Source: Arachnia rubra (lineage in GTDB: Bacteria; Actinomycetota; Actinomycetes; Propionibacteriales; Propionibacteriaceae). From it: a stretch of 64,000 nt of DNA. The stretch is from assembly GCF_019973735.1 (NCBI RefSeq), contig NZ_AP024463.1:806001-870000 (forward strand). The letters are read 5' to 3'. Shown here piece by piece: positions 50,544 through 59,812 of the stretch; within the stretch, counting starts at the first letter, position 1; each line of letters begins with the position of its first letter. The position numbers and the translations under genes are program-made. The notes under the pieces were generated by a model. That model did not search any database and was not told the DNA's origin. It worked only from the letters and a program-made list of their open reading frames with translations.

Positions 50544-51167
50544 TCAGATCAGGTGCCGGGACGCGCTGTCGAGGATCATCGCCATCGACACGGCACCCGG
50601 GTCGAGGTGCCCGACGGACCGCTCCCCGAAGTGCGCGGCCCGGCCCCGGCGGGCCCGCATGCCACGGGTGGCCTCCGCGCCCGCCTGGGCTGCTGCCGCG
50701 GCCCGTGTCAGGGTGGTGGCGGCGTCCTCGTCGCGTTCCATGGCGGCGTGCTCCAGGACCTGGATGGCAGGGCACAGGGCATCGAGCATCGTCTTGTCGC
50801 CCGCCTTTGCTCTGCCCCGTGAGGCGATCCCGTCGCGGCCGGCCTTGAGGGCCTGCCAGATGCTGGAGACCGTGTGCGGCGACTGCCAGAGCTGCCCGAC
50901 GCGCAGGAAGAAAGTTCCGTACAGCGGACCGGACGCGCCGCCGACGGAGCTCACCAGGGCCATGCCCACCTGGTTCAGGTACTGGCGGGTGGTGGTCCCA
51001 GGGGCAGGGGCAATCGTGGCCGCGGTCGCCAGGCCGCGAGCCATGTTCGTGCCGTGATCACCATCACCGATGGCGGCATCCAGTCCGTCGAGTTCGTCGA
51101 TGCGGGCCTCGAACTCGGCGGCTGTCGACTTCAGCCAGGTGCTCACGGCATCGGGAGCGGCAAACAT
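50544..51167 (-). CDS. dhaL: Dihydroxyacetone kinase ADP-binding subunit (DhaL)
   Basis: 207 residues, the size of DhaL. Motifs: DAAIGDGDHGTNMARG (metal-binding Asp residues), GGASGPLYGTFF, GDKTMLDALCPA and the C-terminal GERSVGHLDPGA. DhaL holds the nucleotide that phosphorylates dihydroxyacetone bound by DhaK. ATG 51167 has AAAGGA upstream. No dhaK or dhaM is in the window, so this copy is an orphan or works with a partner elsewhere. It is 53 bp upstream of the nucleotidyltransferase and kinase genes in the same direction, perhaps one carbohydrate operon. Confidence 0.9.
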   Translation of the reverse strand: MFAAPDAVSTWLKSTAAEFEARIDELDGLDAAIGDGDHGTNMARGLATAATIAPAPGTTTRQYLNQVGMALVSSVGGASGPLYGTFFLRVGQLWQSPHTVSSIWQALKAGRDGIASRGRAKAGDKTMLDALCPAIQVLEHAAMERDEDAATTLTRAAAAAQAGAEATRGMRARRGRAAHFGERSVGHLDPGAVSMAMILDSASRHLI

Positions 51168-51228
51168 AGATGTCCTTTCGGTCCAGGATCGGGGCGCGAT
51201 GACGTGCTTGGGCGAGACTTCCAGGCGG

Positions 51229-51471
51229 TCACCGTAGGCCTCGCAGGAAGTCCTCGTCATCATCAGGCCCAAGCTGGCGTGGCCGCGGACGAGAGGTGGG
51301 CCGTCCCGCGAAGAGCCAGGCAAACGGCCCTATCACCGGGACACAGACCACCACGAACAACCACAGCCACCTGGGCATGGCGCGTACGCGGGTCCCCTTG
51401 GTCTGGGCCAGTTCGACGACGCAGTAGATGGTCAGCATCACAATCGCGATGATCGACAGCACCCTGAGCAC
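51229..51471 (-). CDS. PLDc_N family small membrane protein
   Basis: 80 residues with two helices (about 3-21 and 35-56), MPRWLWLFVVVCVPVIGPFAWLF as the second one (residues 32-54), and a charged tail. The WLW...P-IG-x-x-W-x-x-x-G pattern is the phospholipase D nuclease N-terminal-like domain, which has no nuclease residues. In actinobacteria it often lies beside menaquinone genes, as here next to menE. Function unknown. Confidence 0.8.
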   Translation of the reverse strand: MLRVLSIIAIVMLTIYCVVELAQTKGTRVRAMPRWLWLFVVVCVPVIGPFAWLFAGRPTSRPRPRQLGPDDDEDFLRGLR

Positions 51472-51539
51472 GCTGCAATTCTAACTCCCGGAGGCGGTGT
51501 TATGGTCAGGCGATTTACTGTGGCGCACAGGTGGTGGGT

Positions 51540-52550
51540 ATGAGCTTGGAGGTGGCGCGGATGCTGGCGGGTGAGTCCGCGTTGTGGCTGGCGGACGGTC
51601 CGGCGCCCCGGTTGCCGGAGGGCGTGGGAGCGGTCGTGCAGACCTCCGGGACCACCGGGACCGCCCGCCGGGTCGTGCTCTCCCGGGCAGCGCTGCGGGC
51701 TGCCGCCGAGGCCGCGCGGGAACGTGCCGGATGCGACCTGACCTGGCATCTCGCGCTGCCCGGACGCTATGTTGCCGGGCTGATGGTGCAGGTGCGCTCG
51801 GCGCTGGCGGGACGCCGGTCGCCGGTCGTTGCGGCCAGCCTCGACGGCCTGCGCCCGACCGGTGAGGGCGACGCCATCAGCCTGGTTCCGACCCAGCTGC
51901 ACCGGGCCCTGGAGAACCCAGCCACGACCAGTCTGCTGCGGGCCTTCGACCTGATCCTCCTTGGCGGCGCGCCTCTCAGCCCGGAGTTGCGGGAACGCGC
52001 CGGGGCCGCGGGGCTGGCCGTCGTCGAGAGCTACGGCATGTCGGAGACCTGCGGGGGTGTGCTGTGGGACGGTGAGCCGCTGCCGGGGGTCGGGGTCGGG
52101 CTCCGGGACGGGCGCGTGGTGATCTTAGGCCCGACGCTCTTCGACAGTTACCTGGATGATCCCACCGCCACGGCTGAGGTCTTGGCCGGCGGAATGCTGC
52201 TCACCCGCGACCGCGGACGCTGGGAGGCCGGCAGGCTCGTCGTGACGGGACGCGTCGATGATGTGATCCTCTCCGGCGGGGTGAACGTTGACCTCGCCGA
52301 GGTGAGAGCCGCCGCTGCCCGCCTCGACCCGGAGACCGCGGTGCTGGCCGTCCCCGACGGGGAATGGGGGCAGCGGGTGGTGCTGTTCGCCCCCCGGGGC
52401 GACCTGGGAACCTGGCGCGACGCGCTGTCGCGGTCGCTGCCCAGGACCTGGCTGCCCAGGCAGCTCGTGGTCACCTCGATCCCCCGCACCCCGGGCGGCA
52501 AACCCGACCATGCGGCGCTGAATGACCTTGTTCCGCGCGTCTGCCATTAG
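51540..52550 (+). CDS. menE: o-Succinylbenzoate-CoA ligase
   Basis: Activates o-succinylbenzoate with CoA in menaquinone synthesis. An adenylate-forming enzyme with VQTSGTTGTARRV as the phosphate loop, ESYGMSETCGG as the adenine/acyl site, and LVVTGRVDDVILSGGVNV at the hinge, then PRTPGGKPD with the catalytic Lys. At 336 residues it is shorter than most MenE, missing much of the first N-terminal subdomain, as in other short actinobacterial forms. Start ATG 51540 (GTG 51531 also possible). Confidence 0.88.
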   Translation: MSLEVARMLAGESALWLADGPAPRLPEGVGAVVQTSGTTGTARRVVLSRAALRAAAEAARERAGCDLTWHLALPGRYVAGLMVQVRSALAGRRSPVVAASLDGLRPTGEGDAISLVPTQLHRALENPATTSLLRAFDLILLGGAPLSPELRERAGAAGLAVVESYGMSETCGGVLWDGEPLPGVGVGLRDGRVVILGPTLFDSYLDDPTATAEVLAGGMLLTRDRGRWEAGRLVVTGRVDDVILSGGVNVDLAEVRAAAARLDPETAVLAVPDGEWGQRVVLFAPRGDLGTWRDALSRSLPRTWLPRQLVVTSIPRTPGGKPDHAALNDLVPRVCH

Positions 52551-52624
52551 CATTGCTGCAATCATGAACTCAGAGATTCCGCCGACAGGGGCGCCGGCCA
52601 AGCCAGTGACATCTAGGTGCGATC

Positions 52625-53614
52625 ATGGCCAGGCCTGAGAAGGAGGGTGCACCGGGCGCTGCGCCGGAGCCGGGCGAGGCCGGGAAGCAGGGCTGTCGTG
52701 AGCCATCCGATTCCCGCCAGCACACCCGCCTCGCCGACTGGGTGGCTGGTGCCCGGCCCCGGACTCTCCCCGCCGCCGCGGCCCCCATTCTGGCGGGGGT
52801 GGCCGCGGGTTTCGAGTCCGTTCCCTCGCCGCCTCTTTGGCGGCTGGTGCTGCTTCCCCTGCTCTGTCTCGGGGTTGCACTGGCGCTGCAGGTAGGGGTC
52901 AACTACGCCAACGACTACTCCGACGGCATCCGCGGCACCGACGATGTGCGCGTGGGGCCCGTGCGCCTCACGGCTTCGGGGCTGGCCCGCCCCAGGAGCG
53001 TGAAGCGGGCCGCCTTCCTGTGCTTCGGGGCCGCTGCGGTGCTGGGCGGCGTGATCGTCGTCATCACCGGGCACTGGTGGCTGCTGCTGGTGGGGGCAGC
53101 CAGCATCCTCGCGGCCTGGTACTACACGGGAGGCCCTCGTCCCTACGGCTATCGCGGCCTCGGGGAGGTCATGGTGTTCCTGTTCTTCGGGCTGGTCGCC
53201 ACCGTCGGCACCACCTTCGTTACCTTCGGGTCGGCGCCACCGGCCTCGTGGGTGGCGGCGACCGGGATCGGGGCGCTGGCCAGCGCCCTGCTGGTGGTCA
53301 ACAACCTCCGTGACCTGGCCACCGACAGCGCGTCGGGCAAACGCACCCTCGCCACCCGCCTCGGCGATGCAGGCACCAGGGCGTTCTTCGTGGTGCTGCT
53401 GGTCGTCGGCGCGGTCTCGGTGCTGGGTGTGATGGCTCTGACCACTCCCTGGGCGGCGCTGGGGCTGCTGGGGTTCGTCCTGCTGTTCGGTCCGGCCGCG
53501 CGCCTCCTGGCAGGCGCCACCGGACGCGACCTGATCTCGATGCTCCAGGCCACCTCCGTCACGGAGCTGGTGATGGCCCTCGGCCTGCTGGTGGGCGTGG
53601 TGGTCGGCCGGTGA
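52625..53614 (+). CDS. menA: 1,4-Dihydroxy-2-naphthoate polyprenyltransferase
   Basis: Joins the isoprenoid tail to dihydroxynaphthoate in the membrane, giving demethylmenaquinone. 329 residues of the UbiA fold: first prenyl-diphosphate motif NYANDYSDGIRGTDD, the second around NNLRDLATDSASGKRTLA, and about eight helices. The first 40 residues are polar and extra. It overlaps menC by 4 bp. The quinone would serve GlpD and other dehydrogenases in this window. Confidence 0.93.
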   Translation: MARPEKEGAPGAAPEPGEAGKQGCREPSDSRQHTRLADWVAGARPRTLPAAAAPILAGVAAGFESVPSPPLWRLVLLPLLCLGVALALQVGVNYANDYSDGIRGTDDVRVGPVRLTASGLARPRSVKRAAFLCFGAAAVLGGVIVVITGHWWLLLVGAASILAAWYYTGGPRPYGYRGLGEVMVFLFFGLVATVGTTFVTFGSAPPASWVAATGIGALASALLVVNNLRDLATDSASGKRTLATRLGDAGTRAFFVVLLVVGAVSVLGVMALTTPWAALGLLGFVLLFGPAARLLAGATGRDLISMLQATSVTELVMALGLLVGVVVGR

Positions 53615-54558
53615 TCGTCTTCGACATCCCGCTGAGGGTGCCGTTCCGGGGGGTCCGCCGCCGGCAGGGGATCCTGTTCCAGGGTGAGGCGGGCTGGGCT
53701 GAGTGGAGCCCGTTTCGTGAATATGCCGACGAGGAGGCCGCCGCCTGGTTGCGGGCCGCCGTTGCCGTGGCCCGTGAGGGCCATCCGGCGCCGCTGCGCG
53801 GCCGCGTCGCGGTCAACGGCATCATCCCGGCCATCGCGCCCGGCGAGGTGGCCGGCCGGGTCCTGGAGTCTGGATGCCGGACGTTGAAGGTCAAGGTCGC
53901 GGCCCCCGGCCAGAGCCTCGATGACGACGTCGCCCGGGTGGCCGCCGCCCGGGCCGCTCTGCCTGAGGGAGCCATCCGCGTCGATGCGAACGGGGCCTGG
54001 CCGGTGGACGAGGCCGAGACCGCGATCCGGGAGCTCGCACAGTTTGGCCTCGAATACGTGGAGCAACCCTGCGCCAGCGTGGAGGAGCTCGCCGCACTTC
54101 ACCGCCGCCTGGACTCCCTGGTGGCGATCGCAGCCGATGAATCCATCCGCCGGGCTGCCGATCCCATGCGGGTACGCCGGCTCGCCGCAGCGGATGTCGT
54201 CGTGCTCAAGACCCAGCCAATCGGCGGTGCGCAGGCCTGCCTCGGCCTGGCGGACCGGCTGGGGTTGCCCGTGGTGGTCTCCAGTGCCGTCGAGACCTCC
54301 GTCGGGCTGGAGGCAGGGCTCCGGCTGGCCGCCGCCCTGCCGGAGCTGCCCTTCGCCTGCGGCCTAGAGACTGGGCGGCTGCTGTCCCGTGACGTCACCG
54401 CGCAGCCGCTGCTGCCCGTGGGGGGCGACCTGGAGGTGCGCTCCATCGTCGTCGGCTCCGGGGCGCTTTCGGCCTGCCGGGCCGATGCCGCCACCGAGCG
54501 GTGGTGGCTGGACAGGCTGCACCGGGTCGCCGCGATCGCCGGGGTGGGGATGCCATGA
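53611..54558 (+). CDS. menC: o-Succinylbenzoate synthase
   Basis: Dehydrates SHCHC to o-succinylbenzoate. An enolase-superfamily enzyme of 315 residues with the catalytic Lys pair in TLKVKVA, the three metal ligands in VDANGAW, YVEQPC and AADESIR, and the second base in VVLKTQPIGG. Start GTG 53611 overlaps the menA stop, and its own stop overlaps the menD start, so menA, menC and menD are translationally coupled. Confidence 0.93.
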   Translation: MIVFDIPLRVPFRGVRRRQGILFQGEAGWAEWSPFREYADEEAAAWLRAAVAVAREGHPAPLRGRVAVNGIIPAIAPGEVAGRVLESGCRTLKVKVAAPGQSLDDDVARVAAARAALPEGAIRVDANGAWPVDEAETAIRELAQFGLEYVEQPCASVEELAALHRRLDSLVAIAADESIRRAADPMRVRRLAAADVVVLKTQPIGGAQACLGLADRLGLPVVVSSAVETSVGLEAGLRLAAALPELPFACGLETGRLLSRDVTAQPLLPVGGDLEVRSIVVGSGALSACRADAATERWWLDRLHRVAAIAGVGMP

Positions 54559-56099
54559 GCTCACCGCTGCTGGGGAAGGTGATCGTCGAGGCCCTGCTGG
54601 CCTGCGGGGTCCGCGATGTGCTGCTTGCACCCGGCTCCCGCAACGCGCCTCTGTCCCTGGCCCTCCACGCGGCCGAGGCCGCTGGCCTGATCAGGCTGTA
54701 CGTCAGGATCGACGAGCGTGTCGCGACCTTCACCGCCCTCGGCCTGGCGAAGGCCTCGGGGAATGTCGTGGCGGTGGTCACCACCTCGGGGACGGCCGTG
54801 GGAAACCTGGTGCCCGCGGCTATGGAGGCCCGCGCGGCGGGCGTCCCCCTGCTGCTACTGACCGCAGACCGGCCCGCCACCCTGGTCGGCACGGGGGCGA
54901 ACCAGACCTGCGACCAGCTGGGGATCCTCGGTCCCGCCGCCGTCGGCGTGCTGCGGCTCGCTTCCGGGACCGGCGGGGAGACGGCCTGGCGGGCGGCCAT
55001 CGCCCGCGCCTGTGCCCTGGCCGCCGGGACCCGGACCCGCCGTCCCGGGCCCGTGCAGGTCAACGTGGAGTTCGATGTCCCGCTCGTCGATGCCGCCGTC
55101 GGCGCCCCTGCCCCGCAGCTGGTGCGTCCGGTGGTTGCGCCGAGCAGCGGAGCCGAGGTGTACGAGGCGACAGGTATGGCCCGCACCGTGGTGCTCGCCG
55201 GTGACGCTTCCCCCGCGGTGGGGGCAGAGGCGCGCGCCGCGGCCGAGGCCGCGGGCGTGCCCCTCTTGGCCGAGCCCTCCAGCAATGCTCGTGCCGGGAA
55301 GGCCATCGCCCGCTACCGGGAGCTGCTGCCCGTCCTGGCGGATGAGATCGAGCGTGTCGTGGTGTTCGGCCATCCGACGCTGTCCCGGCCGGTCTCAGGG
55401 CTGCTGTCCCGGCAGGACGTCGAGCTGATCGTGGTCGCCTCGCATGCTGACTGGGCCGACCCCGGTCATGCCGCCGCCCGGGTGGTCGACAGCGTCCTGC
55501 TGCCTCCCGGGGACCCGGCCTGGCTGGAACGCTGGCAGCAGCCGGCACCGGCGCTGCCGCCGCAGCTGACGGGCGAGTCGGTGGCGGCCGAGGTGGTCGC
55601 AGCCATGCGGCCTGGTGAGAATCTCGTGTTCGGCGCCAGCTCCAGCGTCCGTTACGCGGACGTAGCCCCGGTCAATCCGACCCCCGGCACCTGCTGGGCA
55701 AACCGCGGGCTAGCCGGGATAGACGGCACGGTCTCCACCGCCACCGGGATCGCCCTGGCGACCGGGGCCCCGACGACGGTGCTGCTGGGCGACCTCACCT
55801 TCCAGCACGATCTCGGCGCGCTGATCTTTCCGCGCCACGAACCTGAGGTGTGTCTACGTGTCATCCTTTTGGATGACCAAGGGGGTACAATCTTCGCGTC
55901 ACTGGAGCCCGGACAACCCGTTTTCGCGGCTGCCTTCGATCGTGTCTTCCGGGTTTCACAAGGGGTTGAACTAGGTTCAGTGGCCCGTTCGATGGGGTGG
56001 CGGACGGCAGAAGTTACCTGCATACAATCTCTACGTCAGATACTTGCCAAACCAAGCTCTGGCCGAGAGTTACTGCATATTGATACTGGTCGGGACTAG
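54555..56099 (+). CDS. menD: SEPHCHC synthase (2-oxoglutarate decarboxylase type)
   Basis: The thiamine-diphosphate enzyme that joins 2-oxoglutarate to isochorismate, the first committed step to menaquinone. 514 residues from ATG 54555: LAPGSRNAPLSLAL, the activating Glu in RIDERVATF, TTSGTAVGNLVPA, and the cofactor-binding GDLTFQHDLGAL with LDDQGG. The last 250 bases are visibly lower in GC than the rest of the gene. menB, menF and menH are not in the window. Confidence 0.93.
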   Translation: MSSPLLGKVIVEALLACGVRDVLLAPGSRNAPLSLALHAAEAAGLIRLYVRIDERVATFTALGLAKASGNVVAVVTTSGTAVGNLVPAAMEARAAGVPLLLLTADRPATLVGTGANQTCDQLGILGPAAVGVLRLASGTGGETAWRAAIARACALAAGTRTRRPGPVQVNVEFDVPLVDAAVGAPAPQLVRPVVAPSSGAEVYEATGMARTVVLAGDASPAVGAEARAAAEAAGVPLLAEPSSNARAGKAIARYRELLPVLADEIERVVVFGHPTLSRPVSGLLSRQDVELIVVASHADWADPGHAAARVVDSVLLPPGDPAWLERWQQPAPALPPQLTGESVAAEVVAAMRPGENLVFGASSSVRYADVAPVNPTPGTCWANRGLAGIDGTVSTATGIALATGAPTTVLLGDLTFQHDLGALIFPRHEPEVCLRVILLDDQGGTIFASLEPGQPVFAAAFDRVFRVSQGVELGSVARSMGWRTAEVTCIQSLRQILAKPSSGRELLHIDTGRD

Positions 56100-56115
56100 C
56101 CTTCAGGAGTGGCGA

Positions 56116-56601
56116 ATGAATACTCATTCAAGGAGGGAAAACGAAGTGCGTCAGTTTCACAAACCCGTACGACGGCCCAGCGACATCCTTGAAGAGTTCG
56201 AGGGTTCCGGGGATCCTGCAGACGCGAGCAGTACAGCTCACGACACCGCAGCGGTGCTCGTGCACCTAGTGGGGGATAAGGCAGTTCCCGCGGTGCGCAC
56301 TCGGCTGGTGGAGTACATAGCCGCCGAGGGTATTGAAGACCTTTTGGAGCTCTGGTCCCAGGCTGCTGCGGTGACGCTGCCTGGGGCTCTGTGGAGGTTG
56401 CGGCAGATAGAGCGGCAACTCCCCGAGGGTCCTGTTGCCGAAGAGGTCCGCAGCGTTCTAGCTGGAGAGTATGAGGGGGATTTCGGCGACTTGTGCGCCC
56501 GGGCTGCCATCATTGGCCGACGGCTTGGCCCGCGCTGGGATCAGCGCGCCGCGGACCTGGAGGGATGTGCCCGGTCCTGGTACGCCGGGACCCTCTGGTG
56601 A
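56116..56601 (+). CDS. Uncharacterised 161-residue protein after menD
   Basis: A soluble helical protein, 17 bp after menD with AGGAG at 56105-56109 before ATG 56116. Segments such as VRRPSDILEEFEG, LPGALWRLRQIERQLP and DLCARAAIIGRRLGPRW suggest a small all-helical fold. I do not recognise a family. Codon use is slightly less GC-rich than its neighbours. Cotranscription with menD is likely; a role in quinone synthesis is not established. Confidence 0.7.
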   Translation: MNTHSRRENEVRQFHKPVRRPSDILEEFEGSGDPADASSTAHDTAAVLVHLVGDKAVPAVRTRLVEYIAAEGIEDLLELWSQAAAVTLPGALWRLRQIERQLPEGPVAEEVRSVLAGEYEGDFGDLCARAAIIGRRLGPRWDQRAADLEGCARSWYAGTLW

Positions 56602-56718
56602 TCTTAGAAGCTCACGCTATGATTGGTCATGCCGGATCGCGGTAACCCCGGGCTCCACCTTTAGCCGCTGCGAGCGGCCTTTCGCCGAGAGGCGTTCCCG
56701 GTCCGGTCCAGACTCTGG

Positions 56719-56745
56719 GGCGGTTGGCCTGAAAGGCCAGCCGCC
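56719..56745 (+). terminator. Hairpin upstream of pntA
   Basis: GGCGGTTGGCCT (56719-56730) pairs with AGGCCAGCCGCC (56734-56745), one G-T wobble, 3-nt loop. It has no T-tract. It probably ends the menaquinone operon; the rest of 56602-56858 holds no gene. Confidence 0.5.
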
Positions 56746-56858
56746 CTATGTGATTTCAGCCCCAGCAATTCGTCGGCGGGGATCCGCCACGCTGGCCGGG
56801 AATCTCTTATGGGAATCCGGATGCGTGTCCCCTGCGGTGGGCGATAGCGTTGGCGCCC

Positions 56859-58340
56859 ATGGACGTTGGTGTACCTCGGGAGACGGGTGACATGCGTGTC
56901 GCGGCCACTCCGAAAACCGTTTCCCAATTGCGGAAACTCGGCTATCACGTGTTTGTGGAGTCAGGAGCCGGTCTCGGAGCCTCATTCAATGACGACGCCT
57001 ACCGTGAGGTCGGGGGAGTGATCGTCGGAAATGCCTGGAATCGTGATGTCGTGCTCACCATCGGATCGCCTTCCGACACACAGCTGCTGGAGATGCGCCG
57101 GGGTGCCACGCTGATCTCCATTCTCCGCCCCCAGCAGGACCCGAGTCTGACGAGGCGGATCGCTGCCCAGGACATCAGCGCCCTCAGCATGGACATGGTG
57201 CCACCAGTCTCGCGTGCGCAGGCCCTCGATGCCCTCAGCTCGCTGGCGGGCGTCTCCGGCTACCGGGCCGTCGTGGAGGCCGCCCACGCCTTCGGGCGGC
57301 AACTCACAGGCCAGGCCACCGCTGCGGGCAAGGAACCGCCCGCAACCGTCCTCGTGATCGGCGCGGGTGTGGCCGGGTTCGCCGCCATCCGGGCAGCCAC
57401 ATCGCTGGGTGCCGTGGTGCGGGCCACTGACCCGCGCCCCGAGGCCGCCGGGCAGGTCAGCTCCCTGGGCGCCACCTTCCTGCGGGCTGGCCAGCCCGGC
57501 CATGTGGCGCAGGATGCCGAGCTGTACGCGGCCCAGGTGCGCGAGGCCGACATCATCATCGCCACAGCAGCCATCCCGGGCGAGCTATCGCCCAAGGTGA
57601 TAACAGCCCAGATGGTCAGGTCGATGAGACCGGGCTCGGTGATCGTCGACCTGGCGGTCTCCGCCGGCGGCAACTGCGAGCTCACCCGCCCCGGCGAGAG
57701 CCATGTCACCGGCAATGGGGTCACCATCATCGGGTACAGCGACCTGTCGTCCCGTCTTCCCGGCCAGTCGTCGCAGCTCTACGGTACCCATCTTGTGAAT
57801 CTGCTTAAGCTCATGACCCCGCAGCGGGACGGGAAGCTCGTTATCGACGTCGATGACGAGGTGATCCGCACCATGACCGTCGTCCACGCCGGGGAGGTGA
57901 CTTTCCCGCCGCCCCCTGTCCAGGCAGCCACGCTGAGCGGCCCGGAGCCCGCCGCGGAAGATAGGTCCATGGCTGTGTCCGCAAAGCCATCGCGGCCCTG
58001 GTGGCTGCCGGTGGCCTGGGCTGGGCTTGGCGCGGTGGCGCTGATCGCGCTGCTGACGGTGGCACCATCGCAGTTCGTGGGCCTGGCGGCCATCCTCACC
58101 CTGGCCGCCGCCGCCGGGTACTACGTGTCCTGGAACCTCACTCATGCCCTCCGTGCTCCGCAGCTCAGCCTCGCCAACGCTGTGTGCGGGGTCATCCTCG
58201 CCGCCGCCATGACGCAACTGGCGCACGGCGACTGGCTGGTCAAGTCCATCGCCTTCGTGGCCGTGGCACTCGCCTCCGCCGCCGTCTCCGGCGGCTTCAC
58301 GGTGACCCACCGCATGCTCACCTTGTTCCGGAGGAGTTGA
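56859..58340 (+). CDS. pntA: NAD(P) transhydrogenase subunit alpha, fused form
   Basis: Part of the proton-driven enzyme that makes NADPH from NADH. 493 residues: alanine-dehydrogenase-like NAD domain (about 1-365) with GVPRETGDMRVAATP, the RQD-loop equivalent ILRPQQDPSL, and the dinucleotide site VIGAGVAGFAAIRAATSLGA; then four C-terminal helices (about 393-480). Many actinobacteria split this into two genes; here it is one. ATG 56859 is used; TTG 56850 also opens the frame. Followed after 3 bp by pntB. Confidence 0.92.
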   Translation: MDVGVPRETGDMRVAATPKTVSQLRKLGYHVFVESGAGLGASFNDDAYREVGGVIVGNAWNRDVVLTIGSPSDTQLLEMRRGATLISILRPQQDPSLTRRIAAQDISALSMDMVPPVSRAQALDALSSLAGVSGYRAVVEAAHAFGRQLTGQATAAGKEPPATVLVIGAGVAGFAAIRAATSLGAVVRATDPRPEAAGQVSSLGATFLRAGQPGHVAQDAELYAAQVREADIIIATAAIPGELSPKVITAQMVRSMRPGSVIVDLAVSAGGNCELTRPGESHVTGNGVTIIGYSDLSSRLPGQSSQLYGTHLVNLLKLMTPQRDGKLVIDVDDEVIRTMTVVHAGEVTFPPPPVQAATLSGPEPAAEDRSMAVSAKPSRPWWLPVAWAGLGAVALIALLTVAPSQFVGLAAILTLAAAAGYYVSWNLTHALRAPQLSLANAVCGVILAAAMTQLAHGDWLVKSIAFVAVALASAAVSGGFTVTHRMLTLFRRS

Positions 58341-58343
58341 GCC

Positions 58344-59729
58344 GTGCTGGGTAACTTCGTGCAGGCCACCCACATCGCGGCGGGGTTGATGTTCATCCTT
58401 GCGCTGGCGGGGCTTCGCAGACGCGAGACCGCCAGGAGGAGCACTGCCTTCGGCATCCTCGGCATGGTCTTTGCGCTGGTCGCGACGGGCGTCGCCATCA
58501 CCCACGACGGCCTCGCCGCCGGCAGCGCTCAGTGGGATTCCGTGGCCCTGCTGTGCGCCGCGGTCCTCACCGGCGCCGTCATCGGCGGCTGGAAGGGTCG
58601 CAGGGCTGAGATGGCCGCGGTGCCGGGGCTGGTCGCGCTGTTCCAGAGCCTCTCCGGCGCCACCGCGATGCTGGTTTCCCTCAACGCGCACCTCGTGCCC
58701 GCGCAGTCTGGTGCGCTGTATTCCGCTGAGGTGGTGCTGGGGCTCTTAACCGGGGCGCTGGTCTTTGGTGGTTCGCTGGTGGCCTGGGCTAGACAGGACG
58801 ATCGTATTGCCGCCAGGGTGCTGGCGCCTCCTGGCGGGTTCTGGACCGGCCTGGCGGTGGCTGCCGTCGTGGTGGGACTCGGCTGGTGGTATGTGGTGAC
58901 GCCCTCGCTGATCCCCTTGCTGCTGTTGGTGTTGTCCTCGCTGGCCCTGGGATATCACCTGGCGGCCGTTCCCCGCGGTGCTGACGTGCCGGTGGCCGTC
59001 GCGGTGCTCGGCTCCTGCTCCGGGTGGGCGGTGGTTCTCGCTGGGCTCCTGCTAGACCAGAGCGTCCTCGTCATCGCGGGTGCCCTGGCCGGGGTCTTCG
59101 GCGCGGTCCTGGCCTATGACATGTGCCGGTCCATGAGCCGACCGCCCGGCGCTGCGCTCCTGGGCGCCTTCAAGAATACGAACGTATTGGACTCTGGGGT
59201 GGGGGAGGAACCCCGGGTGGTGAATCCCGCGGACGTGGCCACGATGCTCGCCGGCGCCCGGTCGGTGCTGATCGTGCCCGGCCACGATATGGCCGCGGCG
59301 CAGGCCCAGCGCCCAATTGCAGAGATCTCATCGCGGCTGCGGGAGCGTGGCATCAGGGTCAGATTCGCGATCCATCCGGTGGCCGGCCGGTTCCCTGGGC
59401 ATCTGAATGTGCTCCTGGCCGAGGCTGGGGTGCCCTATGACAGCGTCCTGGAGGTGGACGAGGCCAACGAATGCTTCACGGACACGGACGTGGTGCTGGT
59501 CGCTGGGGCCAGCGACACGGTCAACCCGGCGGCCGGCGAGCCGGGCTTCCCAGCCGCGGGGATGCCCGTTCTGAGAGTCTGGGAGGCAGGCCAGGTGGTC
59601 GTCTTCACGCGCTCCCTGGAGGCCGGCAGGAACCCACTGCTCCATGGCGACAACTCGGTGATGTGCCCCGGCGATGTGAGGACATCGCTGCACAGCGTCC
59701 TGGCCAGGCTCGCGGAACCCGCCAGATGA
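58344..59729 (+). CDS. pntB: NAD(P) transhydrogenase subunit beta
   Basis: 461 residues: about eight to nine helices (to residue about 260) and the NADP-binding domain (about 285-455) with PGHDMAAAQAQRP, RVRFAIHPVAGRFPGHLNVLLAEA (positions about 333-356) and ADTD-like FTDTDVVLVAGASDTVNPA. Two points depart from the usual sequence as I know it: PGHDM for PGYGM, and the loop after VVFTRSLEAG, where the common GYAGVQNP is reduced to RNP. GTG 58344 is the start. It works with PntA upstream. Confidence 0.9.
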   Translation: MLGNFVQATHIAAGLMFILALAGLRRRETARRSTAFGILGMVFALVATGVAITHDGLAAGSAQWDSVALLCAAVLTGAVIGGWKGRRAEMAAVPGLVALFQSLSGATAMLVSLNAHLVPAQSGALYSAEVVLGLLTGALVFGGSLVAWARQDDRIAARVLAPPGGFWTGLAVAAVVVGLGWWYVVTPSLIPLLLLVLSSLALGYHLAAVPRGADVPVAVAVLGSCSGWAVVLAGLLLDQSVLVIAGALAGVFGAVLAYDMCRSMSRPPGAALLGAFKNTNVLDSGVGEEPRVVNPADVATMLAGARSVLIVPGHDMAAAQAQRPIAEISSRLRERGIRVRFAIHPVAGRFPGHLNVLLAEAGVPYDSVLEVDEANECFTDTDVVLVAGASDTVNPAAGEPGFPAAGMPVLRVWEAGQVVVFTRSLEAGRNPLLHGDNSVMCPGDVRTSLHSVLARLAEPAR

Positions 59730-59812
59730 ACCCATAGGACCATAGACAAGGAACTTCACTGGCCGGTTTCCCCGGAATCGGCTAGTCTCGGCCACGCCCC
59801 CACGTTAAGGAG

